NCBI GenBank assembly: GCA_013373105.1
Contig: JABXIJ010000058.1
Location: 1 to 35,406 of the forward strand
DNA from: Flavobacteriaceae bacterium
GTDB lineage: Bacteria; Bacteroidota; Bacteroidia; Flavobacteriales; Flavobacteriaceae
Length of the DNA stretch: 35,406 nt
Direction of reading: 5' to 3'
This document shows, piece by piece, positions 7,608 through 16,115 of this stretch (positions are counted from its first letter, which is position 1; each line of letters starts with the position of its first letter). Under the pieces are notes generated by a model that worked only from the letters and a program-made list of their open reading frames with translations, did not search any database and was not told where the DNA came from. Made by a program: the position numbers and the translations under genes.

Positions 7608-8639
7608 ATGAGAAAAACAGCCTTTATAGTATTTAGTTTATTAATATTGAATTCTTGCAGTCAAGAACCAAATAATTATGTTTCAATTCAAGGTAAACTC
7701 AGCAATAATACAGACTCTATTATTAGTATTTCTAATAGACAAGGAGTTATAAAAAAAATTAAACTAAATGCAGCTGGCGAGTTTAAAGACACGCTTAAAT
7801 TAACATCTGAAAAAGGTGAAATCTATAATTTTGCAACTAGTGCAAGAAAGGCTGCTCCAATATTTTTAAAAAATGGTTTCGACATTACATTAAATGGTAA
7901 TGCTAATGATTTTATGAGAAGCTTTGTTTTTTCTGGTAAAGGTGCTTCTAATAGTAATTTTATTGTAGCGCAAATTTTAAAAAATCAAACTATTGGAGAT
8001 TTACAACAGATTTTAGATTTAGAAGCTCCAGTTTTTGAAAAGAAAATTACTACTCTTAAAAGAGAATATGATAGTATTTTAAATTCTTATAATGATTTAG
8101 ATAGTGCTCTTTATAATGGTATTAAAGCTCAAAACAATCAATTAGTAACCTATTTCAAAAGTGCTTATCAAAGAAATCAAATAATGGGTAAGGGCAAACC
8201 ATCACCAAAATTTGTTGACTATTTAGATATTAATGGTGGTAAAAAATCTTTAGATGATTTTAAAGGAAAATATGTTTATATAGACATTTGGGCTAGTTGG
8301 TGTGGACCTTGTGTAGTTCAGTTTCCTTACTTAAAAGAGTTAAAAAAAGAGTATAAAAACAAGAATATTGTTTTTATAGGAATTTCTACAGATGAAGCAC
8401 GTAGAAGTGGTGGTTCTTGGGAAGCTGCTGAAAAAAAATGGAGAGACTTTATAAAAGATAAAAACCTTGGAGGTATACAGCTTTGGTCTGGAAAAGATTA
8501 CTCTTTTCAACAAGCTTACCAAGCTAGTACAATTCCAAGATTTATTCTTATAGATCCAAAAGGTAACATTGTAGATGCTGATGCACCAAGACCTTCTGAC
8601 CCTGCATTAAAGCAGTTACTTAATTCTTTAAATCTGTAA
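7608..8639 (+). CDS. TlpA-like thioredoxin-fold lipoprotein (DUF4369 + redoxin)
   Basis: A 343-residue envelope thiol-disulfide oxidoreductase. The N terminus is a lipoprotein signal with Cys17 in LNSC. Residues ~22-115 resemble the DUF4369 beta domain found in front of Bacteroidota TlpA proteins. A helical linker (~120-195) follows, then an AhpC/TSA-type thioredoxin domain from ~200 with WCGPC (Cys232, Cys235) and the cis-proline region TIPRF. Such proteins reduce or resolve disulfides of exported proteins, for example in cytochrome c maturation or stress defence. The specific partner is not shown. It stands alone, read from its own promoter, and ends 2 bases from a convergent small membrane gene. 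Confidence 0.9.
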   Translation: MRKTAFIVFSLLILNSCSQEPNNYVSIQGKLSNNTDSIISISNRQGVIKKIKLNAAGEFKDTLKLTSEKGEIYNFATSARKAAPIFLKNGFDITLNGNANDFMRSFVFSGKGASNSNFIVAQILKNQTIGDLQQILDLEAPVFEKKITTLKREYDSILNSYNDLDSALYNGIKAQNNQLVTYFKSAYQRNQIMGKGKPSPKFVDYLDINGGKKSLDDFKGKYVYIDIWASWCGPCVVQFPYLKELKKEYKNKNIVFIGISTDEARRSGGSWEAAEKKWRDFIKDKNLGGIQLWSGKDYSFQQAYQASTIPRFILIDPKGNIVDADAPRPSDPALKQLLNSLNL

Positions 8640-8641
8640 TT

Positions 8642-8848
8642 TTAGAACGAAAAAACTCTAAAAAGTTTGCTTGCTAATCTGCTAAACACATTTAAGAAGA
8701 TGATTAATGTAATAAAGAATAACATTATTGCACCAAAATCTATAAATGTTCTAATATCATTCAGCGCAATCAAATATTTTCCTGTCTGAATGAATATAAC
8801 TGCTGTAATTGCAAAGACGATAATTTGTTGAATTGTGCTTTTGTACAT
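8642..8848 (-). CDS. Small two-helix membrane protein of unknown function
   Basis: A 68-residue protein with two predicted membrane helices (about 8-28 and 37-58) and a short basic C terminus. I do not recognise a family. It is convergent with the TlpA-like gene, the two stop codons being two bases apart, and no hairpin separates them. The length and clean hydrophobic pattern make a real gene likely. Confidence 0.6.
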   Translation of the reverse strand: MYKSTIQQIIVFAITAVIFIQTGKYLIALNDIRTFIDFGAIMLFFITLIIFLNVFSRLASKLFRVFSF

Positions 8849-9073
8849 GATTTTGATTTTTAAGGGTTAACTATTGAACTAGTGATACAATCATTAATTC
8901 TTGTACAAATATCTAACATTATGTAGGCTTATTTAGAGGTTTTTAGATTAACACCTAACCTAAAAAGGTAAAAACATAACTTGTGTAGATTAATCATTTA
9001 TTAAGGGTATTTTATACCGTTTATCGAAGTTTAATGTAGATGAGCTGTAAAAAAAACCTTGATATCCACAAAA

Positions 9074-9103
9074 AAAGCGAAATTTTAAATTAAATTTCGC
9101 TTT
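9074..9103 (-). terminator. Rho-independent terminator of accA
   Basis: AAAGCGAAATTT (9074-9085) pairs perfectly with AAATTTCGCTTT (9092-9103) over a 6-base loop. On the - strand the stem is followed by a run of T, directly downstream of accA. The stretch between it and 8849 shows nothing else I can name. Confidence 0.85.
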
Positions 9104-9128
9104 CTATTATTTTTAGTATGGGTAAATT

Positions 9129-10082
9129 TTATTCTTTATAAACACCCATATTTGCGTATTTGTCCATTCGTTGAGCAACTAAATCTGTATTAGATAAATC
9201 TTTTAGTTCATTAAACGCATTTACAATTTGATCTTGTACTGCTTTGAAAGCTCCTTCTCTATCGCTATGAGCACCACCTAAAGGTTCTTTAATGATACCA
9301 TCTATAAGCTTTAATTTTTTCATATCTGTACCAGTAAGTTTTAAGACTTCTGCTGCTTGTTCTTTGAACTCCCAACTACGCCATAAAATAGAAGAACAAC
9401 TTTCAGGAGAAATTACAGTATACCAAGTATTTTCCATCATGTAAACTCTATCACCTACTCCAATTCCTAAAGCACCACCTGAAGCACCTTCACCAATAAC
9501 AATTGTAATAATTGGTGTTTTTAAGCGAGTCATTTCAAAAATATTTCTTGCAATAGCTTCTCCTTGTCCACGCTCTTCTGCTTCTAAACCAGGATATGCA
9601 CCTGGAGTATCTAATAATGTAACTACAGGTATACCAAACTTTTCTGCCATTTTCATTAAACGTAAAGCTTTTCTGTAGCCTTCAGGGTTTGCCATACCAA
9701 AGTTTCTATACTGGCGAGTTTTGGTATTGTATCCTTTCTGTTGCCCAATAAACATGTAAGATTGATCTCCAATTTTACCTAAACCACCAATCATGGCTTT
9801 ATCGTCTTTTACACTTCTATCTCCATGTAATTCCATCCATGTATTACCACAAATTGCTTTAATGTAATCTAAAGTATATGGTCTGTTTGGGTGTCTAGAC
9901 AATTGTACTCTTTGCCAAGGTGTTAAGTTCTTATATATATCTTTTTTAGCTTCAGCTAATTTTTTTTCAATTTTTTTACAAGTAGCAGTTACATCAACAT
10001 CACTTTCCTCCCCAATAATCTGACACTTTTCTAACTGATCTCGAAGCTCTTTTATTGGCATCTCAAAGTCTAAATACTCCAT
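9129..10082 (-). CDS. accA: Acetyl-CoA carboxylase carboxyltransferase subunit alpha
   Basis: With AccD it transfers the carboxyl group from carboxybiotin to acetyl-CoA, giving malonyl-CoA for fatty acid synthesis, in the cytosol. At 317 residues it has the usual length. An N-terminal helical part (about 1-70) is followed by the crotonase-like carboxyltransferase domain, with [10 protein letters not shown], the GGLGKIG strand, the TPGAYPG loop and the [12 protein letters not shown] oxyanion segment. It is transcribed alone: a complete-looking promoter lies upstream and a strong terminator downstream. accD is not in the window. Confidence 0.96.
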   Translation of the reverse strand: MEYLDFEMPIKELRDQLEKCQIIGEESDVDVTATCKKIEKKLAEAKKDIYKNLTPWQRVQLSRHPNRPYTLDYIKAICGNTWMELHGDRSVKDDKAMIGGLGKIGDQSYMFIGQQKGYNTKTRQYRNFGMANPEGYRKALRLMKMAEKFGIPVVTLLDTPGAYPGLEAEERGQGEAIARNIFEMTRLKTPIITIVIGEGASGGALGIGVGDRVYMMENTWYTVISPESCSSILWRSWEFKEQAAEVLKLTGTDMKKLKLIDGIIKEPLGGAHSDREGAFKAVQDQIVNAFNELKDLSNTDLVAQRMDKYANMGVYKE

Positions 10083-10116
10083 AATTGTGTTATTTTGAAT
10101 TTGTTGTTTGGGTTAA

Positions 10117-10150
10117 CAAACATACTAAGAAATTTACGTTTATACACAAA
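10117..10150 (-). promoter_or_regulatory. accA promoter (TTTG -33 and TATGTTTG -7)
   Basis: On the - strand TTTG (10147-10150) and TATGTTTG (10117-10124) are 22 bases apart, within the spacing seen in Bacteroidota promoters. The start would fall near 10110, about 28 bases before the accA ATG. Confidence 0.6.
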
Positions 10151-10156
10151 TCAATT

Positions 10157-11071
10157 TTATTTTTTTGTGGTATTCTTTTTAAATATTTTATGCTTTAAGG
10201 TAGCTCTATTATTGATAATTCCGTTCAATAACACCACTCCTAAAACTAGACTTGAACCTACATAAAACTCTGGATTCATTTTTTCTTTTTCACCAAAAAT
10301 AAGCAAAGCTAAAATAATAGCGTAAATAGGTTCTAGGTTAATGGTAAGCATTACTGTATAAGGAGATAAGTACTTCATAATTTTTACAGATGCTATAAAT
10401 GCAAAGGCTGTACATACACTGCTTAATATAAATAAATACAACCAATCTAGTAAGGGTAATTTAAAAAACTCAAGTGAAAATTGTTGATTAAAAGCCAAGA
10501 AGACTCCTACAAAAACTGTCCCAAAAAAGAGTTGGTATAATGATATTCTATTCTCATCATACTGCTTTATAAAAAGGCCATTTAACACTGCAAATAAGGA
10601 ACCTAGAAATGAAGAAATAAGCGCATAAATGATTCCTAAAGTATACTGACTTTCGAAATTAAAAATAATGTATAACCCTATTATTACTAGTATACCTAAT
10701 AAAATTTCTAAAGCTTTTATTCTTCTTTTAAAAAATAAAGGTTCTATTAAGGATGTGAAAAATGCTCCTGTACTCATGGTTACTAAGGCTACAGAAACAT
10801 TAGAAACTTTAATGGCTTTAAAGAAGAAAATCCAATGTGTTGCAATTATAATACCTGTATATAAAAACTTAAAAAGTCCCTTTTTATCTAGTTTAAACGA
10901 CTTCTTTTTAAATAAAAAATAAATGGCAATACATATTACTGCTAAACCCATTCTAAAAAAAACCAAAGGAATTGCATCTATGGTAATTAATGCGCCCAGA
11001 ATTGCTGTAAATCCCCAGATAAAAACAATTAAATGGAGTAACAAATAGTTCTTAAGATTACTTTCTTGCAT
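10157..11071 (-). CDS. EamA/DMT-family transporter
   Basis: A 304-residue inner-membrane protein with about ten predicted helices arranged as two EamA repeats (about 5-135 and 145-285), typical of drug/metabolite exporters such as RhaT or YdcZ relatives. Helix 1 has the family-like FIWGFTAILG start, and the second repeat contains LEPIYAIILA. The start overlaps the end of the LptF/LptG gene by 14 bases, so it is translated from the tgt operon mRNA. The transported compound cannot be read from the sequence. The tail is basic (KHKIFKKNTTKK). Confidence 0.88.
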   Translation of the reverse strand: MQESNLKNYLLLHLIVFIWGFTAILGALITIDAIPLVFFRMGLAVICIAIYFLFKKKSFKLDKKGLFKFLYTGIIIATHWIFFFKAIKVSNVSVALVTMSTGAFFTSLIEPLFFKRRIKALEILLGILVIIGLYIIFNFESQYTLGIIYALISSFLGSLFAVLNGLFIKQYDENRISLYQLFFGTVFVGVFLAFNQQFSLEFFKLPLLDWLYLFILSSVCTAFAFIASVKIMKYLSPYTVMLTINLEPIYAIILALLIFGEKEKMNPEFYVGSSLVLGVVLLNGIINNRATLKHKIFKKNTTKK

Positions 11072-12146
11072 TTAAATAAAGATAAATAGCCACGCAAGCA
11101 AAAAGCATGTTAGGCACCCAAACATAAACGAGTGAATTAACACCAGCAACCGCTCCTAAAACTTCAGAAATTTTTAGTAGAAAAACATAAATAAACATAA
11201 GGCCAATTCCAATGGCTAAGTTAATACCTGTACCTCCTCTTCTTTTTCTAAATGCTAAAGCAACAGCAATAATTGTAAGGATATACGACGATAATGGTAA
11301 ACTTGTTCTTTTATGAAATTCTACCAAATAGTTGTTTAAGTTTTTAACCCCTCTTTTTCTAGACAATTCTATAAAACTGTATAGTTCATCAGAGGGCATT
11401 TCCTGTGCTAATGCTGACCTATAAATTAAATCTTTGGGTGTAAAATTAAGTACTGTATCTATTTTACTACCAGATGCAATCTTATCATTTTTTGAAGTAA
11501 TTACTCTTTTCCTCCAGTTAATAAGTACAAACATCGAGTCTTTAATATTATACCTAATTTGATCTGCTGTAAGTTTAGTTTTTAGTTTAAGACCATCATA
11601 AATTTCTGAAGTAAAATCATAACCAGAATTAGCGTCTGTATTGTAGTTTCTAATATAAATATATGTACTATCTGTAAGTTGTAAACTAAAATCGGTAACA
11701 AACCGTATTTCGTTTTTCCGATGTTTTTTTATGTATTCTAATTCAAATGCTTTACGAATTTTACTACTACTGGGCACCACAAAATGATTCATACCTTGTG
11801 ATAAGATTGTTACCAAAGTTGCTCCTACAAAGTATGGATACAAGAAACGTGTAAAAGAAACTTTTGCGTTTGTGATAGCAATAATTTCTGTGTTGTTTGA
11901 AAGTTTAGAAGTAAAAAATATAACCGCAATAAATAATGCCAATGGCATAAAAGTATTGGTATAGTAAATGATGAAATTTTTATAGTATTCATCTACTATT
12001 TGATAGAATCCTAAACCTGGGTTTTCTAAAAAATTATCAATCTTTTCAGCAACATCTATAGCAATGGCAATAGGTATTAGAATGAGTAAGGTAAAGAAAA
12101 AGGTTACCAAAAAACGTTTTAATATGTACCAATCTATAATCTTCAA
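11058..12146 (-). CDS. LptF/LptG-family LPS export permease
   Basis: A 362-residue permease of the YjgP/YjgQ family. With LptB, these proteins power lipopolysaccharide extraction from the inner membrane to the Lpt bridge. Membrane helices lie at about 12-32, 60-80 and 100-120, then a periplasmic beta-jellyroll (about 130-270) and a second set of helices after 280. The N-terminal IIDWYILKRFL is typical. I cannot tell LptF from LptG. The gene lies 3 bases after tgt and overlaps the EamA gene, so all three share a transcript. The tgt-lptG neighbourhood is one I recall from Flavobacteriaceae. Confidence 0.88.
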   Translation of the reverse strand: MKIIDWYILKRFLVTFFFTLLILIPIAIAIDVAEKIDNFLENPGLGFYQIVDEYYKNFIIYYTNTFMPLALFIAVIFFTSKLSNNTEIIAITNAKVSFTRFLYPYFVGATLVTILSQGMNHFVVPSSSKIRKAFELEYIKKHRKNEIRFVTDFSLQLTDSTYIYIRNYNTDANSGYDFTSEIYDGLKLKTKLTADQIRYNIKDSMFVLINWRKRVITSKNDKIASGSKIDTVLNFTPKDLIYRSALAQEMPSDELYSFIELSRKRGVKNLNNYLVEFHKRTSLPLSSYILTIIAVALAFRKRRGGTGINLAIGIGLMFIYVFLLKISEVLGAVAGVNSLVYVWVPNMLFACVAIYLYLNARK

Positions 12147-12149
12147 ATG

Positions 12150-13280
12150 CTACAATCTTTTATCCATTTGTTTTACCATTTTGTCTTTCCAAGCTCTAAA
12201 ACCTCCTGCTAATATGTGTTTTCTTGCCTCTCTGGTTAACCATAAGTAAAAACCTAAGTTATGAATTGAAGCTATTTGTTTACCTAGCATTTCGTTTGCG
12301 GCAAATAAATGTCTTAAATACGATTTAGAATACAAGGTATCTACAAAAGTAATATTCATATCATCTATTGGCGAAAAATCTTTTTCCCACTTTTTATTTT
12401 TAATATTTATTGTACCATGAGCAGTAAATAACATTCCATTTCTTGCATTTCTAGTTGGCATAACACAGTCGAACATATCTATACCTAATGCAATATTTTC
12501 TAAAATGTTTATTGGCGTACCTACACCCATTAAATATCGTGGTTTGTCTTCTGGTAAAATTTCAGTAACCACCTCTGTCATGGCATACATTTCTTCAGCA
12601 GGTTCACCTACAGAAAGTCCTCCAATAGCATTTCCTTGGGCTCCCGAATTGGCTATGTATTCTGCAGATTGTTTTCTTAAATCTTTATAAGTACTCCCTT
12701 GTACAATTGGAAAAAAGGTTTGCTCATATCCATATTTAAATGGTAATTTTTCTAAATGATTTATACACCTATCTAACCATCTGTGGGTCATGTGCATAGA
12801 GCGTTTTGCGTAATTATAATCACATGGATAAGGTGTACATTCATCAAAAGCCATAATGATATCTGCACCTATTGTACGCTGAATTTCCATAACATTTTCT
12901 GGTGTAAAAAAATGCATAGAACCATCTATATGGCTTTTAAATTTAACCCCTTCTTCGTTTATTTTTCTTCTACCAGAAAGTGAGTAAACTTGATAACCAC
13001 CTGAATCTGTTAAAATATTTCTATCCCAATTGATAAATTTGTGTAAACCACCTGCAGCCTCTAAAACTTCTAGTTTTGGACGTAAATATAAATGGTAGGT
13101 ATTCCCTAAAATAATGTCTGGATTAACCTCGTTTTTAAGCTCTGTTTGATGGACTCCTTTAACAGTTCCTACAGTTCCAACAGGCATAAAAATAGGAGTT
13201 TCAATTTCTCCATGATCTGTTTTTATGAGTCCTGCTCTAGCTTTACTTTGAGAATCAGTTTGTTTTAAATCAAATTTCAT
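12150..13280 (-). CDS. tgt: tRNA-guanine transglycosylase (queuine tRNA-ribosyltransferase)
   Basis: Exchanges guanine-34 for the queuosine precursor preQ1 in tRNAs with GUN anticodons. The chosen start gives MKFDLKQTD, typical of the family, and 376 residues. A start 18 bases upstream would put the promoter box inside the coding region. The TIM-barrel marks are ETPIFMPVGT, DSGGYQ, AFDECTPYP, GGLSVGEP and the catalytic PTRNARNG. The zinc site is abnormal: where the CxCxxC motif belongs, before SYLRHLFAANE, there are Asn309, Thr311 and Asp314. Only the histidine (His340 in IHNLGFY) is kept. Otherwise the enzyme looks intact, so another structural solution probably replaces the metal. Confidence 0.94.
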   Translation of the reverse strand: MKFDLKQTDSQSKARAGLIKTDHGEIETPIFMPVGTVGTVKGVHQTELKNEVNPDIILGNTYHLYLRPKLEVLEAAGGLHKFINWDRNILTDSGGYQVYSLSGRRKINEEGVKFKSHIDGSMHFFTPENVMEIQRTIGADIIMAFDECTPYPCDYNYAKRSMHMTHRWLDRCINHLEKLPFKYGYEQTFFPIVQGSTYKDLRKQSAEYIANSGAQGNAIGGLSVGEPAEEMYAMTEVVTEILPEDKPRYLMGVGTPINILENIALGIDMFDCVMPTRNARNGMLFTAHGTINIKNKKWEKDFSPIDDMNITFVDTLYSKSYLRHLFAANEMLGKQIASIHNLGFYLWLTREARKHILAGGFRAWKDKMVKQMDKRL

Positions 13281-13286
13281 TGTGGG

Positions 13287-13294
13287 CAAAGATA
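13287..13294 (-). promoter_or_regulatory. -7 box TATCTTTG of tgt, predicting a leaderless mRNA
   Basis: On the - strand TATCTTTG matches TAnnTTTG and ends 6 bases before the ATG at 13280. Transcription would therefore begin at or within a base or two of the start codon. Confidence 0.5.
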
Positions 13295-13346
13295 CCATTA
13301 TTTAAGCACTGAAAAACTATATACTTTACAAAGAATTCAACTTATA

Positions 13347-14249
13347 CTACCTTCTTCTTTTACGTGAATTAGTAGTATTAGAATTTCTATTTTTTGAGTT
13401 TGGTTTTTTAAAATAATTTTTCTTTTTATTAAAGTTTTTCTTTGTTGAAGTAATCTTCTTTTTATGTGGTGGATTCGTAGTTTCTTTGATAATTGACGCT
13501 TCCTCTGTTTTAGATGACGTAGCAATTAAGCTATTTATTTCGTCGATTTCAGTTTTAGTCAACTCACGCCATTCACCATATTTTAAATTACCTAGAGACA
13601 CATTCATTATTCTAGTACGTTTTAGTTTTAAAACATCGTAACCTAAATACGCGCACATTCTTCTAATTTGCCTATTTAAGCCTTGGACTAAAATTATTTT
13701 AAAAACTTTATCTGATAATTTTTCAACTTTACATTTTTTGGTAACAGTTCCTAAAATTGGTATACCATTACTCATTTTTTTAATAAAATTATCATCTATA
13801 GTTTTATTAACAGAAACGATATATTCTTTCTCATGATTATTACCAGCTCTTAAAATTTTATTGACAATATCACCATCGTTTGTTAAAAAAATTAATCCTT
13901 CAGATGGTTTGTCTAATCTTCCAATTGGAAATAATCTTTGTGGATGATTTACATGGTTTACTATATTATTTCGCTCTTTAGAATCCGTAGTTGATACAAT
14001 TCCCACTGGTTTATTCAAGGCAATATAAATAGTTTTAGGTTTTGTTTGCAGTTCATTACCATCGACTTTAACAATATCGTTTTCAAAAACACGATTTCCC
14101 AAAACTGCTATTTTTCCATTGATGGTTACTCTACCAGCTGCAATAAATTTTTCGGCATCTCTTCTTGAACAAATACCAGTATTACTGATAAATTTATTAA
14201 TGTTTATAGAATCTTGATTATTACTCAATATTACTTCTTTAAAACACAA
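13347..14249 (-). CDS. rluF: 23S rRNA pseudouridine synthase, RluF type
   Basis: Isomerises uridine to pseudouridine in 23S rRNA (position 2604 in E. coli numbering for RluF). The N-terminal S4 RNA-binding domain contains [19 protein letters not shown]. The catalytic [10 protein letters not shown] motif carries Asp113, and [12 protein letters not shown] and [12 protein letters not shown] follow. The last pair favours RluF over RluB or RsuA. The C-terminal ~60 residues are a low-complexity tail rich in Lys, Asn, Thr and Ser, common in Bacteroidota homologues and probably RNA-contacting. It lies 6 bases after the AlkB-like gene, so the two are likely co-transcribed. Confidence 0.9.
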   Translation of the reverse strand: MCFKEVILSNNQDSININKFISNTGICSRRDAEKFIAAGRVTINGKIAVLGNRVFENDIVKVDGNELQTKPKTIYIALNKPVGIVSTTDSKERNNIVNHVNHPQRLFPIGRLDKPSEGLIFLTNDGDIVNKILRAGNNHEKEYIVSVNKTIDDNFIKKMSNGIPILGTVTKKCKVEKLSDKVFKIILVQGLNRQIRRMCAYLGYDVLKLKRTRIMNVSLGNLKYGEWRELTKTEIDEINSLIATSSKTEEASIIKETTNPPHKKKITSTKKNFNKKKNYFKKPNSKNRNSNTTNSRKRRR

Positions 14250-14255
14250 AAGTAG

Positions 14256-14858
14256 TTATAAGATAATTGTTCTAAAAGTTAAATTGATTCTTGGTGATTG
14301 TACCTTCTTTGTTGGTGGTAATCTATGAAACCAGTTAGATTGTGTTCCTTCTTTCATTACTAACAAACTTCCGTTTTCTAAAAAAACATCAATTTTTTGT
14401 TTATTTTCTTTGTGCTTAAAGGAAAACTTACGCTCTGCTCCTAAAGAAAGTGAAGCTATTGCCCCATCTTTTTTTAACATTTTTTCGCCATCAGAATGAT
14501 AAGCCATTCCTTCCTCTCCTGAATGATATAAGTTAAGTAGGCAAGAATTATATGTTTCATCACTTTCTTTTTCCACAATTTCTTTTAATGCTAATAATTC
14601 TTTTGTCCAAAGATTTGCTTTTTTTGTAATTTTAGAGTAGGTGTAATCAAATTCTTTATCTCCATACCAAGCTACTTTTCTTTTGGTAGTAATTAGTTTT
14701 CCAAAAATTAATGCTTCATCATTTTTCCAATTTATATTTTCTAAAAGAGAATTATAGTAAAAATCACATTGAGTTTTATTTAAAATTTTTCCATGATAAT
14801 TGGTTACACCATCAAATGGAAGTATATTTTTTATTTTTTCAGAAGAAAAAAAGTCCAT
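14256..14858 (-). CDS. AlkB-family 2OG-Fe(II) dioxygenase (ALKBH2/3-like DNA repair)
   Basis: Oxidative demethylase that removes alkyl groups such as 1-methyladenine and 3-methylcytosine from nucleic acids. The 200-residue protein has KRKVAWYGD (substrate-side hairpin), LLNLYHSGEEGMAYHSDGE with iron ligands His121 and Asp123, SLSLGAERKF, the third iron ligand His178 in NWFHRLP, and the arginine-containing tail RINLTFR for 2-oxoglutarate. This layout matches ALKBH2/3-type bacterial proteins. It is the first gene after the island border; its transcription begins downstream of the stranded tRNA terminator. Confidence 0.9.
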   Translation of the reverse strand: MDFFSSEKIKNILPFDGVTNYHGKILNKTQCDFYYNSLLENINWKNDEALIFGKLITTKRKVAWYGDKEFDYTYSKITKKANLWTKELLALKEIVEKESDETYNSCLLNLYHSGEEGMAYHSDGEKMLKKDGAIASLSLGAERKFSFKHKENKQKIDVFLENGSLLVMKEGTQSNWFHRLPPTKKVQSPRINLTFRTIIL

Positions 14859-14873
14859 GAAATAAATATAAAT

Positions 14874-14907
14874 AAAAAAACCTTACAACAATTGTTATAA
14901 GGTTTTT
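14874..14907 (-). terminator. Strong terminator, probably the original tRNA-Ser terminator
   Basis: AAAAACCTTA (14876-14885) pairs with TAAGGTTTTT (14898-14907). Inside it AACAA/TTGTT continues the stem after one mismatch. On the - strand a seven-T run follows. It abuts the 11-bp tRNA 3'-end copy (14908-14918), exactly where a tRNA terminator would sit, but there is no tRNA next to it today. Confidence 0.85.
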
Positions 14908-14918
14908 GCGGAGAAAGA
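14908..14918. repeat. Island border, left att-like copy of the tRNA-Ser 3' end
   Basis: GCGGAGAAAGA is identical and in the same orientation as 20908-20918, which covers the acceptor-stem 3' strand of tRNA-Ser. Spacing is exactly 6000 bases. This is the footprint expected of site-specific integration into a tRNA 3' end. Confidence 0.65.
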
Positions 14919-15028
14919 ATAACTAGATCCAAAAAGAACAAAAGTTTTTTTTAAGTAGATTCTAAGTTTATGAAAAAACCAATTTTTTTCTATCTTAGAC
15001 AACCAAAATTGCAAATTACCAATTACAC

Positions 15029-15079
15029 ATGTCAGAAGACCATAAAAAACAACTTATTATGATACTATTAATCCACTAA
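15029..15079 (+). pseudogene. Possible hsdM (type I restriction-modification) start fragment
   Basis: The first nine codons read MSEDHKKQL, which resembles the usual beginning of Bacteroidota type I restriction-modification methyltransferase subunits (HsdM). The similarity stops at 15055 and a stop follows at 15077-15079. It lies 110 bases inside the left island border, pointing inward, and overlaps the end of the first island gene. A nine-residue match is short, so this may be chance. Confidence 0.35.
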
Positions 15080-15982
15080 TTCTAAATTAAACTTCAATCC
15101 ATCTGCTATTTTTTTCATATTTGAATATTTAGCTGCCGTATCAAAATATGTGGAAAAATACCAATCATTATGTCCAACTATCCGTTTATAATAAACAGCT
15201 CTGCCAAAACTCTCATCAATTGGATTATCTTTTATAAACTTTGACAGAATATCTACATGATAAAGTTTATTTGAAAAATTATCTATGATATATTTCATAA
15301 AAATCACATAGGTTTGGGAATCATTTTTACCTTTCTTCAACTGTACTGTCTGACCAAAAGTAATATTCTGAACTTCATCTACAATTGTTTTCTTCTGTTT
15401 AGAAATAGATCTAGGAATCGTTTTTGTTGTAATTCCCTTTTTTTCTTTTTTAACTTTAGTTGATTTTGCTGGAGGATTAGGATTAAATTTTTTCAATTGA
15501 GGCAAATTAAAATGGGACTCATCAATAGATACTAGTTCTATCCCTGCGGATTTATACGCTTCTTCCTCCGAGATAAATGTGTTAGTTTTTTGGAACTTTT
15601 TTAATTTGTTGTTCTCTTCTTTTAAGACCAAATTATACCGCCCCATTTTGTTCAAATACAAATTCTGTAATTTAGTGTAATCTAATTTTAGATCTTCAAG
15701 ATGATCACAAAATAATGATTTACCCGCTACCTTACGCGGAAATCCGTGTTCTTCAACTAACTTTACTTTAGGGTCAGTAATTATTTTTTCTAAAGCATTC
15801 TTACTGATTTTTCCAGTAAATAATTCTTTACCTGAGGGGAGATACCAAATTCCAGCACCTATTAAGGTTTCTAATAATCCTTTTTGTCCTGCATCTAAAT
15901 TACCATCATGGTACAAATCAGCAATACACACAACAACTTTAGCGAGAACCTCCGTTCTTTTTTCTAATTCCTCAAAATTCAT
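15068..15982 (-). CDS. Unknown island protein with basic linker
   Basis: A 304-residue soluble protein I cannot assign. The N-terminal part (about 1-100) is helical with a conserved-looking EEHGFPRKVAGKSLF segment; His-Pro-Arg combinations of this kind occur in some HNH-type nucleases, but no full motif is visible. Residues ~170-200 form a Pro/Lys/Thr-rich linker. The C-terminal domain (about 205-304) is compact, with aromatic NDWYFSTYFDT and a lysine-containing end, as in some DNA-binding modules. It is the last gene of the - strand set, 133 bases after the secreted-protein gene. A nucleic-acid role is only a guess. Confidence 0.7.
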   Translation of the reverse strand: MNFEELEKRTEVLAKVVVCIADLYHDGNLDAGQKGLLETLIGAGIWYLPSGKELFTGKISKNALEKIITDPKVKLVEEHGFPRKVAGKSLFCDHLEDLKLDYTKLQNLYLNKMGRYNLVLKEENNKLKKFQKTNTFISEEEAYKSAGIELVSIDESHFNLPQLKKFNPNPPAKSTKVKKEKKGITTKTIPRSISKQKKTIVDEVQNITFGQTVQLKKGKNDSQTYVIFMKYIIDNFSNKLYHVDILSKFIKDNPIDESFGRAVYYKRIVGHNDWYFSTYFDTAAKYSNMKKIADGLKFNLELVD

Positions 15983-16115
15983 ATTATTATTTTTTTTTTA
16001 CCTATCCAATGTTCATTTTCTTAAATATCATTTTACTATAATGACTATATCTAGTTCTTTAACTACTCTAGCTATGACCTTTAAAACCAATTTTTTTTCT
16101 ATTTGATATGACAAA

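Noticed and set aside
13337..13525. 62-residue basic ORF on the - strand
   Set aside because: It is another frame of the lysine-rich rluF tail and has no independent coding signs.
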